This document shows positions 47,984 through 57,200 of a stretch of DNA of 64,000 nucleotides, in pieces. The stretch spans positions 62,001 through 126,000 of the forward strand of contig NZ_JAQQXR010000008.1 of assembly GCF_028595325.1 (NCBI RefSeq). Reading direction: 5' to 3'. The position numbers and the translations under genes were made by a program. This DNA is from Janthinobacterium fluminis. GTDB lineage: Bacteria > Pseudomonadota > Gammaproteobacteria > Burkholderiales > Burkholderiaceae_D. The notes below the pieces were generated by a model. The model saw only the letters and a list, made by a program, of their open reading frames with translations, ran no database searches and was not told the DNA's origin. Within the stretch, counting starts at the first letter, position 1. The number at the start of each line of letters is the position of its first letter.

Positions 47984-48685
47984 ATGTCCACAATCGAGCA
48001 GAACTTGCAAGCAGTCCATCAAGGTATCGTTGCCGCCATTCAAGAGGCGGGCCGCCCGGCAGGCGACGTCGCGCTGCTGGCCGTGTCGAAGACCTTCGGC
48101 GCGGACGCCGTGCTGGCCGCCGCCCAGGCGGGCCAGCGGGCCTTCGGCGAAAATTATCTGCAGGAAGCGCTGGACAAGATCGCCGCCGTCGCGGCGCTGC
48201 TGCCCCGGGCCGGCCTCGAATGGCATTTTATCGGCCCCATCCAGAGCAACAAGACGCGCCCGATCGCCGAGCATTTCGACTGGGTGCACACGGTCGAGCG
48301 CGAAAAGATCGCCCAGCGCCTGTCGGAGCAGCGCCCGGCCGGGCTGGCGCCGCTGAATATTTGCCTGCAGGTCAACATCAGCGGCGAGACCAGCAAGAGC
48401 GGCGTGGCGCCGCAGCAATTGCGCGCGCTGGCGCTGCAGGTCGCGGCGCTGCCGCATCTGCGCCTGCGCGGCTTGATGGCGATCCCCGAGCCGGCCGTCG
48501 AGTTCGAGCGGCAGCGCGCCGCCTTCGCCCAGTTGCGCGCACTGTACGAGCAATTGCGCGGCGACGGGCTGGCCCTGGATACCTTGTCGATGGGCATGTC
48601 GGCCGACATGCGCGCGGCCGTCGTCGAGGGCGCCACCATCGTGCGCGTCGGCAGCGCCATTTTTGGTTCACGGAATTACTCATAA
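47984..48685 (+). CDS. YggS-family PLP homeostasis protein
   Basis: A 233-residue single-domain TIM-barrel protein that binds pyridoxal phosphate without known catalysis and keeps PLP pools balanced. The PLP Lys is in LLAVSKTFGAD. Other family blocks are FGENYLQEA, WHFIGPIQSNK and SMGMSADMRAAVVEG with VRVGSAIFG. An ATG six bases earlier (47978) is also possible. A plus-strand TATAAT at 47901-47906 may drive it. proC follows after 19 bases, the order seen in many proteobacteria. Confidence 0.94.
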   Translation: MSTIEQNLQAVHQGIVAAIQEAGRPAGDVALLAVSKTFGADAVLAAAQAGQRAFGENYLQEALDKIAAVAALLPRAGLEWHFIGPIQSNKTRPIAEHFDWVHTVEREKIAQRLSEQRPAGLAPLNICLQVNISGETSKSGVAPQQLRALALQVAALPHLRLRGLMAIPEPAVEFERQRAAFAQLRALYEQLRGDGLALDTLSMGMSADMRAAVVEGATIVRVGSAIFGSRNYS

Positions 48686-48704
48686 AGCACAGCGGAGACG
48701 GACT

Positions 48705-49550
48705 ATGAACGCAAGCAACAAGGAATTGAAGATCGCCTTCGTCGGCGGCGGCAATATGGCGGCGGCGCTGATCGCCGGCCTGACCGGCAAGTTGACGGCC
48801 GGCGCCAACATCCACGTCGTCGACCCGAACGCCGACGCGCTGGCCAGGCTGGCGGCGCAATTCGGCGTCACCACGGCGCCGGCGGCCGACGCGGCGCTGG
48901 CCGCCTGCGACGTCGTGGTGCTGGCGGTCAAGCCGCAGAGCATGCGCGACGTGGCGGCGCAACTGCTGCCGTTCCTGGGCGGCGCGGCGCGGCCGCTGGT
49001 GCTGTCTATCGCCGCCGGCATCCGCGGCGCCGACCTGTCGCGCTGGCTGGGCGGCTATGGCGCCGTGGTGCGCTGCATGCCGAACACGCCGGCCCTGATC
49101 GGCCTGGGCATCACCGGCATGGTCGCCAGCGCCGGCGTGGCGGCCGCGCAAAAGGACGCTGCCGACGCCATCATGCGGGCCGTCGGCACCACCGTCTGGC
49201 TGGACGAGGAAACCTTGATCGACCCCGTGACGGCCGTGTCCGGCAGCGGCCCGGCCTATGTGTTTTACTTCATCGAGGCGCTGCAGGAGGCGGCGGCCGA
49301 GTTGGGCTTGACACCGGCGCAGGGCAAGCAGCTGGCGCTGGCGACCTTCGTCGGCGCCGCGCAATTGGCGGCGCAGTCGGACGAGCCGGTGGCGCTGCTG
49401 CGCGAGCGCGTTACGTCGAAGGGCGGCACCACCTACGCGGCCCTGAGCAGCATGGAAAGCAGCGGCGTCAAGGACGCGATCAAGGCGGCCGTGAAGGCGG
49501 CCGCGCGGCGCGGCAAGGAAATGGGCGACGAACTGGGCGCCGCCGCCTGA
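48705..49550 (+). CDS. proC: Pyrroline-5-carboxylate reductase
   Basis: A 281-residue NAD(P)H enzyme that makes the last step of proline synthesis. The Rossmann motif is FVGGGNMAAALIAGL, with VVLAVKPQSM after it. The C-terminal substrate block contains VSGSGPAYVF and the SKGGTTYAAL signature. CGGAGACG precedes the ATG, which begins the conserved strand after a short leader. It is in an operon with yggS. Confidence 0.95.
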   Translation: MNASNKELKIAFVGGGNMAAALIAGLTGKLTAGANIHVVDPNADALARLAAQFGVTTAPAADAALAACDVVVLAVKPQSMRDVAAQLLPFLGGAARPLVLSIAAGIRGADLSRWLGGYGAVVRCMPNTPALIGLGITGMVASAGVAAAQKDAADAIMRAVGTTVWLDEETLIDPVTAVSGSGPAYVFYFIEALQEAAAELGLTPAQGKQLALATFVGAAQLAAQSDEPVALLRERVTSKGGTTYAALSSMESSGVKDAIKAAVKAAARRGKEMGDELGAAA

Positions 49551-49565
49551 GGGCGCAGCCTGGAC

Positions 49566-49928
49566 TCAGCGGCGCGAAATCAGCAGGCCGAAGACGATGC
49601 CGACGGCGGCGCCCAGGCCAACCGATTTCCACGGATTGTCCTTGACGTAGGTGTCGGTGGCCTGGGCCGCCAGCTTGGTCTTGGCCAGCATGTTCGCCTC
49701 GACGCGCAGCAAGTCGGTTTTCGCGGTGCGCAGCGTGTCCTCGAAGCGCTCCTTGACGGCTTGCAGTTCCTCGCCGCTGTGCGCGGCGCCGCTGCTGAGC
49801 CAGTCTTCCGCCTCATGGATGATGTGCTTCATGTCGTTCATGAGTTTCTCGCGGGCGTCGCTGCCGCTGTGCGCGTTCAGTTCGGCGCCGCTGTCGCCGC
49901 CGTTGCCGCTGGGGTGGGTCGAATTCAT
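49566..49928 (-). CDS. DUF883 (ElaB/YqjD-like) membrane-anchored protein
   Basis: A 120-residue protein. The middle is a long amphipathic helical region (DMKHIIHEAEDWLSSG through LLRVEANMLAKTK). The C-terminus is the DUF883 signature DNPWKSVGLGAAVG followed by a hydrophobic helix and the end SRR. E. coli relatives YqjD and ElaB bind ribosomes and anchor them to the membrane in stationary phase. The start follows GAGGAACTAC; two upstream in-frame ATGs are less well placed. It converges on proC. Confidence 0.9.
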   Translation of the reverse strand: MNSTHPSGNGGDSGAELNAHSGSDAREKLMNDMKHIIHEAEDWLSSGAAHSGEELQAVKERFEDTLRTAKTDLLRVEANMLAKTKLAAQATDTYVKDNPWKSVGLGAAVGIVFGLLISRR

Positions 49929-50297
49929 GTAGTTCCTCATTGTGGAATAAAACACCGGGAAGTTTCAGTGTAGGCAGCGGCCGCTCCGGTGGCTTGCGGC
50001 ACCTCAACCGGCGTGCGCCCCCGCCGCGCGTCCGGCCCCGCCGTTCGGCCCCGCCGTCCAGCCCCGCCGTCCAGGAAATACGTCGATTGTTTCAATTCCG
50101 TGGAAAACCGGGCCGCGGCCGTTCGTGCTGAATTTTCTGCGCCGAGCCGGCGCCGCCTTTTAATATTATATCTTTATTACTATTTTGCTCTTTTCCAGGA
50201 TGGGCGGTGCTAGACTTTTCCATCCCGTCCGCGGACATGGCGGAGCGGACCGGGCCGCAGCTTTGTCATTTCATTCACCGCCATAAAAGGACACATA
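49929..50297. other. Intergenic region between DUF883 and the cysteine-rich peptide
   Basis: 369 bases without a convincing gene. The left half is very GC-rich and contains three copies of a 13-base unit (50034-50070). The right half switches to AT-rich sequence (TTTTAATATTATATC near 50158) and then GGATGGGCGGTGCTAGACT, a possible extended -10 element for the peptide gene at 50298. Confidence 0.45.
50034..50070. repeat. Three tandem copies of a 13-base GC-rich unit
   Basis: GGCCCCGCCGT occurs at 50034 and 50047, and AGCCCCGCCGT follows at 50060, a period of 13 bases. It is non-coding as far as can be seen and probably arose by slippage. Confidence 0.7.
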
Positions 50298-50474
50298 ATG
50301 ATGACCGTAAAAAAAGCAATGTTCGTGTTTTTTGCCGCCCTTGGCTTCTCCGGCGCCTTCAGCACTACGGCGGTGGCGCGGCCGGATGACGCCTATTGCA
50401 GCGAGCTGATCAGCGATTGCCTCGACGGCAACCAGTACGCCTGCCAGCGCTGGAACCAGGTCTGCCGCCGCTGA
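50298..50474 (+). CDS. 58-residue secreted cysteine-rich peptide, type B
   Basis: A small protein with a Sec signal (MMTVKKAMFVFFAALGFSG, cleavage near AVARP). The mature part of about 31 residues has four cysteines spaced C-x6-C-x7-C-x6-C. This equals the inner four cysteines of the 38770 peptide (C-x6-C-x4-C-x6-C) with a longer turn, and CQRWNQVC resembles CWKYYQIC there. Two helices pinned by two disulfides are a plausible fold. An AAAAGGACACATA ribosome binding region precedes tandem ATG codons (50298 and 50301). The function is unknown. Confidence 0.65.
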   Translation: MMTVKKAMFVFFAALGFSGAFSTTAVARPDDAYCSELISDCLDGNQYACQRWNQVCRR

Positions 50475-50559
50475 GGACAGCGGCGCTTGCCCTTGCTTCC
50501 AAGCGCCCGCGTGCCGGGCGCAGAGTAAACGCCGTGGCCATGCCCGGCGCCGCTTTTCG

Positions 50560-51417
50560 CTAGCGCAGCCCGTAGTCGAGGGCGACGCCGGCGAACACGG
50601 CCGCGCCCAGCCAGTTATTGTGGCGGAAGGCGGCGAAGCAGGGCATCCGCTCGCGGCCACGGATCAGGGTGTAGTGGTAGAGCGCGCAGCCGGCCGCCAC
50701 CGCCAGGCCGGCGAGATACCAGCCGCGCAAGCCCAGTTGCCAGCCGCAGACCAGCCAGATCAGTCCGGCGGCGAGGTAGCAAGCCATCACGGCGGCGACG
50801 TCGTGGCGGCCGAAGGTGATGGCCGAGGTCTTGATGCCGATCTTCAAGTCGTCGTCGCGGTCGACCATCGCATACTCGGTGTCGTAGGCCACGGCCCAGA
50901 ACACGTTGCCCAGTAACAGCAGCCAGGCCAGCGGCGGCACCGTGCCCTGCACGGCGGCGAAGGCCATCGGAATGCCGAAGCCGTAGGCGACGCCGAGGTA
51001 GGCTTGGGGGATGGCGAAGAAGCGCTTGAAGTAGGGGTAGCTGGCGGCGATGGCGACGGCCACCACCGACAGTTGCTTGGTCAAGCTGTTCAAGGGCTGG
51101 ATCAGGGCGAAGGCCAGCAGCATCAGCACGGCGGCCACGGCCAGCGCCTCCTTGCCGCTGATGCGTCCGCTGGTGACGGGGCGCTCGGCCGTGCGCTTGA
51201 CGTGTTTGTCGATGTCGCGGTCGGCGTAGTCGTTGACGGCGCAGCCGGCCGAGCGCGTCAGGAAGGTGCCGATGCTGAAGATCAGCAGCAGGCGCCAGTC
51301 CGGCGCGCCTTGCCCCGCCAGCCACAGCGCGCACAGGGTGGGCCACAGCAGCAGCACGGTGCCGATCGGCTTGTCGAGCCGGATCAGGCGGAAATACAGC
51401 GCCAGTTTATTCGTCAT
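50560..51417 (-). CDS. ubiA: 4-hydroxybenzoate polyprenyltransferase UbiA
   Basis: A 285-residue integral membrane prenyltransferase with about eight or nine helices. It attaches the polyprenyl tail to 4-hydroxybenzoate in ubiquinone synthesis. The two Asp-rich motifs are NDYADRDID and [13 protein letters not shown]. The N-terminal [19 protein letters not shown] is characteristic. The prenyl chain ultimately derives from the Dxs/IspA products encoded in this window. It lies 64 bases downstream of oxyR on the same strand. Confidence 0.96.
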   Translation of the reverse strand: MTNKLALYFRLIRLDKPIGTVLLLWPTLCALWLAGQGAPDWRLLLIFSIGTFLTRSAGCAVNDYADRDIDKHVKRTAERPVTSGRISGKEALAVAAVLMLLAFALIQPLNSLTKQLSVVAVAIAASYPYFKRFFAIPQAYLGVAYGFGIPMAFAAVQGTVPPLAWLLLLGNVFWAVAYDTEYAMVDRDDDLKIGIKTSAITFGRHDVAAVMACYLAAGLIWLVCGWQLGLRGWYLAGLAVAAGCALYHYTLIRGRERMPCFAAFRHNNWLGAAVFAGVALDYGLR

Positions 51418-51481
51418 GGGTCTATCGCGTCGGAAGGCAAACGGGGATTATCGCAAATTCTCGCCAGGCTGCCCGTGGGGG

Positions 51482-52420
51482 CTATTTATCCGCGGCGTGC
51501 AGGTGGTTGACGCCCGGCAGGGGGCAGGCGGCGACGGCTTCGCAGAGGGCGTCGATGGCGGCCTTGCGTGTGAAGCTCTTGCGCCAGACGATGACGACGC
51601 GGCGCGACGGCGCCGGCTGGTCGAAGGGGCGAAATTGCAGCAAGCCCTCGCGCACCTGCATGTCCGGCACCGAGGCGCGCGGCAGCACGGTCAGGCCGAT
51701 GCCGCTGGCGACCATGTGGCGGATGGTTTCCAGCGAGGAACCTTCGAAGGTGCGCTGCATGCCGTTGCCGGGCGCGGCGAAGCGGGCCATTTCGGGGCAC
51801 ACTTCCAGCACCTGGTCGCGGAAGCAGTGGCCGTTGCCCAGCAAGAGCATGTTTTCCGATTTCAAGTCGTCGGCCGGGATGGTCTTGCGCGCCGTCCACG
51901 GGTGGTTTTTCGGCATCGCCACGACGAAGGGCTCGTCGTACAGCGCTTGCATGGACATGCCGTGCTCGGGCAGCGGCAGGGCCATGATGGCCACGTCCAG
52001 TTCGCCTTGGCGCAGCAGTTCCAGGAGCCGCACGGTGAAGTTTTCCTGCAAGACCAGCGGCATTTGCGGCACTTTGTCTATCATCGCCGTGACCAGCGGC
52101 GGCAGCAGGTAGGGGCCGATGGTGTAGATCACGCCCAGGCGCAGCGGGCCGGCCAGCGGGTCTTTGTTTTGCTTGGCCAATTCCTTGATGGCGGCCGTCT
52201 GTTCCAGCACGCGTTCGGCCTGGGCGATGATTTGCGCGCCCAGCGGCGTGACGGAGATTTCCGCGCCGCCCCGCTCGAACAGGACAACGCCCAGTTCGTC
52301 TTCGAGTTTTTTGATGGCGACCGACAGCGTCGGCTGCGCCACGTAACAGGCTTCGGCGGCGTGGCCGAAGTGTTTGGCGCGCGCGACTGCAACAATGTAT
52401 TTGAGTTCAGTCAGTGTCAT
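51482..52420 (-). CDS. oxyR: Hydrogen-peroxide sensor regulator OxyR
   Basis: A 312-residue LysR-family regulator. The N-terminal helix-turn-helix is FGHAAEACYVAQPTLSVAIK. The redox pair is intact: counting from MTLTEL, Cys199 and Cys208 lie in GHCFRDQVLEVC, the same numbers as in E. coli. Oxidation to a disulfide activates catalase and peroxidase genes. A tandem ATG one codon upstream (52423) is possible. It is divergent from the third PilT/PilU-type ATPase gene. Peroxide-protective genes nearby include the peroxidase at 45186. Confidence 0.96.
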   Translation of the reverse strand: MTLTELKYIVAVARAKHFGHAAEACYVAQPTLSVAIKKLEDELGVVLFERGGAEISVTPLGAQIIAQAERVLEQTAAIKELAKQNKDPLAGPLRLGVIYTIGPYLLPPLVTAMIDKVPQMPLVLQENFTVRLLELLRQGELDVAIMALPLPEHGMSMQALYDEPFVVAMPKNHPWTARKTIPADDLKSENMLLLGNGHCFRDQVLEVCPEMARFAAPGNGMQRTFEGSSLETIRHMVASGIGLTVLPRASVPDMQVREGLLQFRPFDQPAPSRRVVIVWRKSFTRKAAIDALCEAVAACPLPGVNHLHAADK

Positions 52421-52581
52421 CATTGTATTGAAACACAGGCAACGCCGATGTGCAATGCCCGGCATCCGCCGAAAACGCCAAACTGTGGCGCAGATGGCGT
52501 ATTGTAGCGGGGTGGGGCGCCCGCCGCAGCGGGGGGGAGGCCGGCGCCCGCCCCTCCGCTGCCCCTCCAGGAAAGGCGCCC

Positions 52582-53757
52582 ATGTCCACCACCTTCGGCC
52601 CCGACGAGGCACTAGCGTATATCCACAAGCTGCTCAAGGCGATGCACCATGTGGGCGGTTCGGACTTGTTCATTTCCGCCGATTTCCCGCCCAGCATCAA
52701 GGCGCAGGGCGCGATGAAGGCGCTGAGCCAGCAAAGGCTCAGCGGCGAGGTGACCCGGGCGCTGGCGCTGGCGCTGATGAACGCCAAGCAGCAACGCGAG
52801 TTCGAGCAAGAGATGGAGTGCAATTTCGCCGTCTCCCTGCCCGAGGTGTGCCGTTTCCGCGTCAACGTCTATGTGCAGCAGCAAAACGTGGCGATGGTGA
52901 TCCGCACGATCGCCTCGGAAATCCCGAACTTCGAGAAGCTCGACCTGCCCGAGGTGCTCAAGGACGTCATCATGACCAAGCGGGGCCTGGTGCTCGTCGT
53001 CGGCGGCACCGGCTCGGGCAAGTCGACGACGCTGGCGGCGATGATCGATTACCGCAACGCCCACTCGGCCGGCCACATCATCACGGTCGAGGACCCGGTC
53101 GAGTACGTGCACAAGAACAAGGGTTGCCTGATCACCCACCGCGAGGTCGGCGTCGACACGCTGTCCTGGCACAACGCGCTGAAGAACACGCTGCGCCAGG
53201 CGCCGGACGTGATCTTGATCGGCGAAATCCGCGACACGGAGACGATGGAGCACGCCATCGCCTTCGCCGAAACGGGCCATCTGTGCCTGGGCACCCTGCA
53301 CGCGAACAACTCGAACCAGACCATGGACCGCATCATCAATTTCTTCCCCGAGGAGCGGCGCGGCCAGTTGCTGATGGACTTGTCGTCTAACCTGCGCGCC
53401 ATCGTCTCGCAGCGCCTGGTGCGCACCGAGGACGGCCAGGGCCGCAAGGCCGCCATCGAAATACTGCTGAACACGCCGACGATCGCCGAGATGGTGTTGA
53501 AGGGGAATTTCCAGGCGATCAAGGAAATCATGCACAAATCGCGGGAATTGGGCATGTGCACTTTCGACCAGGCCCTGTATGAACTCTATAATAAGGGGTA
53601 TATCGCTTACGACGAGGCGATCCGCAATGCCGATTCGGCCAATGGTTTGCGGCTGCAGATCAAGCTGCGCGGCGACCGCAAGGAGCCGGGCGGCGCGGCC
53701 GCGGCCGCGGGCCAGTTCAGCATGCAGATCGACGAAGAGAGCGAACCCGAGTCCTGA
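52582..53757 (+). CDS. PilT/PilU-type ATPase, second PilU-like copy
   Basis: A 391-residue secretion ATPase close to PilU. It has Walker A GGTGSGKST, the Asp box IITVEDPVEYVH, Walker B ILIGEIRDTETM and the His box ETGHLCLGTLHANNSNQ. The C-terminus is extended and Ala/Gly-rich, then acidic (MQIDEESEPES). It lacks the PilT AIRNLIRE motif. It stands alone beside rfaE2 and is divergent from oxyR, apart from pilT-pilU at 45.7-47.9 kb. It may be an accessory retraction motor. AGGAAAGG precedes the ATG; the longer frame upstream is Pro/Arg-rich and not homologous. Confidence 0.9.
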   Translation: MSTTFGPDEALAYIHKLLKAMHHVGGSDLFISADFPPSIKAQGAMKALSQQRLSGEVTRALALALMNAKQQREFEQEMECNFAVSLPEVCRFRVNVYVQQQNVAMVIRTIASEIPNFEKLDLPEVLKDVIMTKRGLVLVVGGTGSGKSTTLAAMIDYRNAHSAGHIITVEDPVEYVHKNKGCLITHREVGVDTLSWHNALKNTLRQAPDVILIGEIRDTETMEHAIAFAETGHLCLGTLHANNSNQTMDRIINFFPEERRGQLLMDLSSNLRAIVSQRLVRTEDGQGRKAAIEILLNTPTIAEMVLKGNFQAIKEIMHKSRELGMCTFDQALYELYNKGYIAYDEAIRNADSANGLRLQIKLRGDRKEPGGAAAAAGQFSMQIDEESEPES

Positions 53758-53796
53758 CGGTTCGCCGTTGCCGCCATCAACCCCACACAATTTACC

Positions 53797-54273
53797 ATGC
53801 CACAATTTGAAACGAAGATTTGCAGCCGCGACGACCTGGCCGAACGCGTTGCCGCCTTGCCGAAGCCGGTGGTCGTCACCAACGGCGTGTTCGACATCCT
53901 GCACCGCGGCCACGTGACCTATCTGGCGCAGGCGCGCGCGCTGGGCGCCTCGCTGGTGGTGGCGATCAACACCGACGCTTCCGTGAAGCGCCTGGGCAAG
54001 GGCGACGACCGGCCGCTGAACGCCTGCGAGGACCGCATGGCTGTGCTGGCGGCCCTGGAGTCGGTCAGCCTGGTGGTGCCGTTTTCGGAAGACAGCGCGC
54101 TGGAAGTGGTGCAGGAAACGCGGCCGCAGGTTTACGCCAAGGGCGGCGACTACGATATGACGGCCATTCCCGAGGGCAAGGCTGTGCTGGCCTACGGCGG
54201 CCAGGCCGTGGCGATCGACTTCGCCCACGACCGCTCGACGACCAAGCTGCTGAGCAAGGTGCGCGCCGGCTGA
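53797..54273 (+). CDS. rfaE2: D-glycero-beta-D-manno-heptose 1-phosphate adenylyltransferase
   Basis: A 158-residue nucleotidyltransferase corresponding to the C-terminal half of HldE. It activates heptose 1-phosphate for lipopolysaccharide core synthesis. The signature is TNGVFDILHRGHVTYL with the HxGH motif, and the ending contains FAHDRSTTKLLSKV (the STT-type motif). It is a single-domain enzyme; the kinase half (RfaE1) is not in the window. It begins 39 bases after the PilU-like gene and may share its transcript. Confidence 0.93.
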   Translation: MPQFETKICSRDDLAERVAALPKPVVVTNGVFDILHRGHVTYLAQARALGASLVVAINTDASVKRLGKGDDRPLNACEDRMAVLAALESVSLVVPFSEDSALEVVQETRPQVYAKGGDYDMTAIPEGKAVLAYGGQAVAIDFAHDRSTTKLLSKVRAG

Positions 54274-54287
54274 GCGCCGGCGCCGCG

Positions 54288-57200
54288 TCAGGATTGGCGC
54301 CGCTCCTGGCGGCGTCGCCGGCCCTCGTCGTGGCTGGTAACAGACGCCACGGCGCCGGCCAGCGGGGTGTCGGGCGGCGGCCCCCACAGCTTCTCCAATT
54401 CCTTGCATAGCCCTGCGATATCGTGGCTTTCCCCACCGGCACCCGCGCCGGCGCGGGCGGCGGCGTCCTTCAGCGCCAGCGTGCCGATGTGGTAACCCAG
54501 CGAGCGGTAGCTTTCAAACTGGGTTTCGTCAAACCACTGGTCGGCCGTGGTCTGGTGCGGAAAATCGCGGTGGGTTTTGCGATAGTTCAAGACATCGGCG
54601 AATTCCTTGCCGATCAGCGAAGGTTTGATGTACAGCAGCGTGCCGTTGGGGCCCCCCTTGTCGACTTTCCCGTACAAAATTGTCCCCGTCACGCAGTGCG
54701 AGGTGCTGAAGTCGCTGCCTTTGAGCAAGTCGATCTTGCCGACGTTGATATTGATCTCGATGTGCAGGTCGGTGCCGCATTTGCGGATCGCGTTGCCCAG
54801 GTCTTCGAAATCGAGTACGCCGTCGGCGCTGGCGTCGACCGCGACGATCAGCCGGCAGCGCCGCCGCACCAGCTCGTAAATGCCGAGGTTCTCAAAATGT
54901 CCGCCGTCGGACAGGTAGATATAGTCGGCGTCGGCGTCGGTGTAGCCGAACAGTTCGCTGAGCAGGCTGCGCAAGCCGAATTTGGGCGACGTGGTTTGCC
55001 AGTTCGCTTTGCGCGGATTGGCAAACCAGCGGCCCAGCCGGACATTGAACATGGTCATCAGAAATGCCAGCGGCGGCGACGAGTGGTAACCCATATTGGG
55101 GCTGGTGGCGGCGCCCGACGTGGCCATCGCCATGCCCAGCTTGATGCCGCTCTCGCAGCCGCCGATCTGGTGGCGCCGGCGATACGCGGCGGTGCCGCGA
55201 AAGCAGCCGCGCGCCGCTTCCTGTTGCAGTTGCAGCATGCCGGGCGCGGCCATGCTGGGCATTTCGAAGCCGCAGAAGGCCGGCGTGAACGTGAAGCCGG
55301 CCGCCTTGCGGGTTTGCCAGGCCAGTTCCTTGCCGTTCACCAGGTTCAAGGCCGTATTGATGATGTGGTAGGGGCGCTGCAACTGGCCGGCGGCCGTCTT
55401 CAGCATGTCGTTCAGGTTCAAATCGTCGTTTTCGTCGAAGCCGCTGAACGGGTGGGCGTGACGCTGCTCGTTGCTGGCGCCGAGATAGGCGCGCACCAGG
55501 CGGTTGCGGTACATCGTGTACAGGGAAAATTTGTTGATGTCGACGCGGCGCGACAGTATGACGCCGCTCGCCGCCAGGATCAGGAGCGGCCACATGAGGT
55601 CGGGGGCCCGGCTTTGCGCCGTATTGTGCAGCGATAGGGCGAGGTAGGACAGCGGCGTGTCGCCGGCCCGCGCATGCGGCTGGAGCTGCGCCGGCACGGC
55701 CAGCATCTGCACCAGCGCCGCGATCAGCAGCAGGGTGCCCACGGCGAAGACGTAGGGGGCGACGCAGGCAAGCAGTTCCAGATAGCGATTGGGACTGCGC
55801 TTGTCGGTGGCGGAGCTGCGGCCCAGCACGACGCCGGCCAGCGTGGCGCCCACCCAGCCGCCGGCGAGGAGCCGGGTGCCCCATTCATCCAGATGGTTGC
55901 CGGCGTAGTCCACCAGCGCCGGCCCGTACAGGCTTACCGCCATCAGGCCCAGCCAGGCCAGCGTGCAGATGCTGGTCCAGGCGCCTTGCCGGCTCCACCA
56001 CTCGCGGCTCTTTTCCTTGTACATCCTGCCCACCAGGCCGACCGAGAGGATCATCGAGATGCCGAATATGCTCAGCATGAAAGGCATGCCGAAGACCAGC
56101 ACGTGGATGAAGTCGGTGGGGGGGCGCGCCGCGGCCTGCCCGGTCCAGCCGCCGATATCGCTGAGCACCTTGAACAGCAATAGCGTGCCGGTGCCGAGGG
56201 CGACGAGGGCGCAGAGCAGGTGGCCGACGCCTTCGTTGCGGACATGGCGCCAGTCGAGCGCCGCGTCCCCGGTATTGCCGAGCCGCCGGTTGTACCACTG
56301 TGCCGTGTACCAGCCCGCGGCCCAGCAGATGAAAAACCCCAGGCCGGGCAGCAGCAGCCACGGAATGACCGCGGCGCCGGCATCGGGAGGCAGGGCGCGC
56401 TGCCGCCACAGCGCGCCGATGTGGGTACGGTAATGCCACAAGGCAATGCTGCCGGCGAGCCCGGCCAGCATCAGCGGGGCGACGATGAAGATCATCACGC
56501 TGCTCTGTGTTTGGCCGTAAATGCGCCCCGGCCGGGCCGGGTCGGGAATCGTGGAAATGCTGAGTGCGATGAAGAACACCGCACAGGCGAAGGCGAGGGC
56601 GGCGACGATGGCGCACCATAGCGGATAGGTGGCCGGGAAGCTGCTGTCGAGGTAGGCATGCAGGCGCACCAGCAGGTGCGGCAGCATCAGGACCGCGCCC
56701 AGCATGGCGACGAGGATGGCCATGTTCAAGGCCGTGTTGCGGATGTACGTGGCCAGCACGGACCAGGTGTCGACGCTGAAGAAGCCGGTTTGCGGCGTCA
56801 GGTAGTTGCTGTACTGGCGTAAAAAGCGGATTTCCTTCGCTTCCGCCTTCTGGTGCGCGCCGGGCGCCAGTTGTTCTTCCATCGCCCCGATGTCGCCGCC
56901 GAGGCGGTGCAGCCATTTTGTAAAATGGGCGGCAATATAGCCGCCGCCGGAAACCGAGGACAGGTAGTCGAAGGCGTGCAGCAGGCGGCTTTCGGCCAGC
57001 GCCTGCAGGATGCCCAGGTTGAAGGTGGCACTGCGGATGCCGCCGCCGGAAAAGGCCAGCCCCGCCAGCTTGGCCTCGTGCGCGGCGCGCATGACCTGAT
57101 CTTCATCGGCCGGCCGCACGCCGTCCGGCACGCGCTCCCCGCGCAAGGCGTCGAGTTCGAATTGCAGGGTTTCCGCGTACACGCTGCCGGCTTCGCGGTC

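Noticed and set aside
50034-50070. Short regular repeats considered as a CRISPR remnant
   Set aside because: The 13-base period has no spacers, the units are too short, and no cas genes are present.
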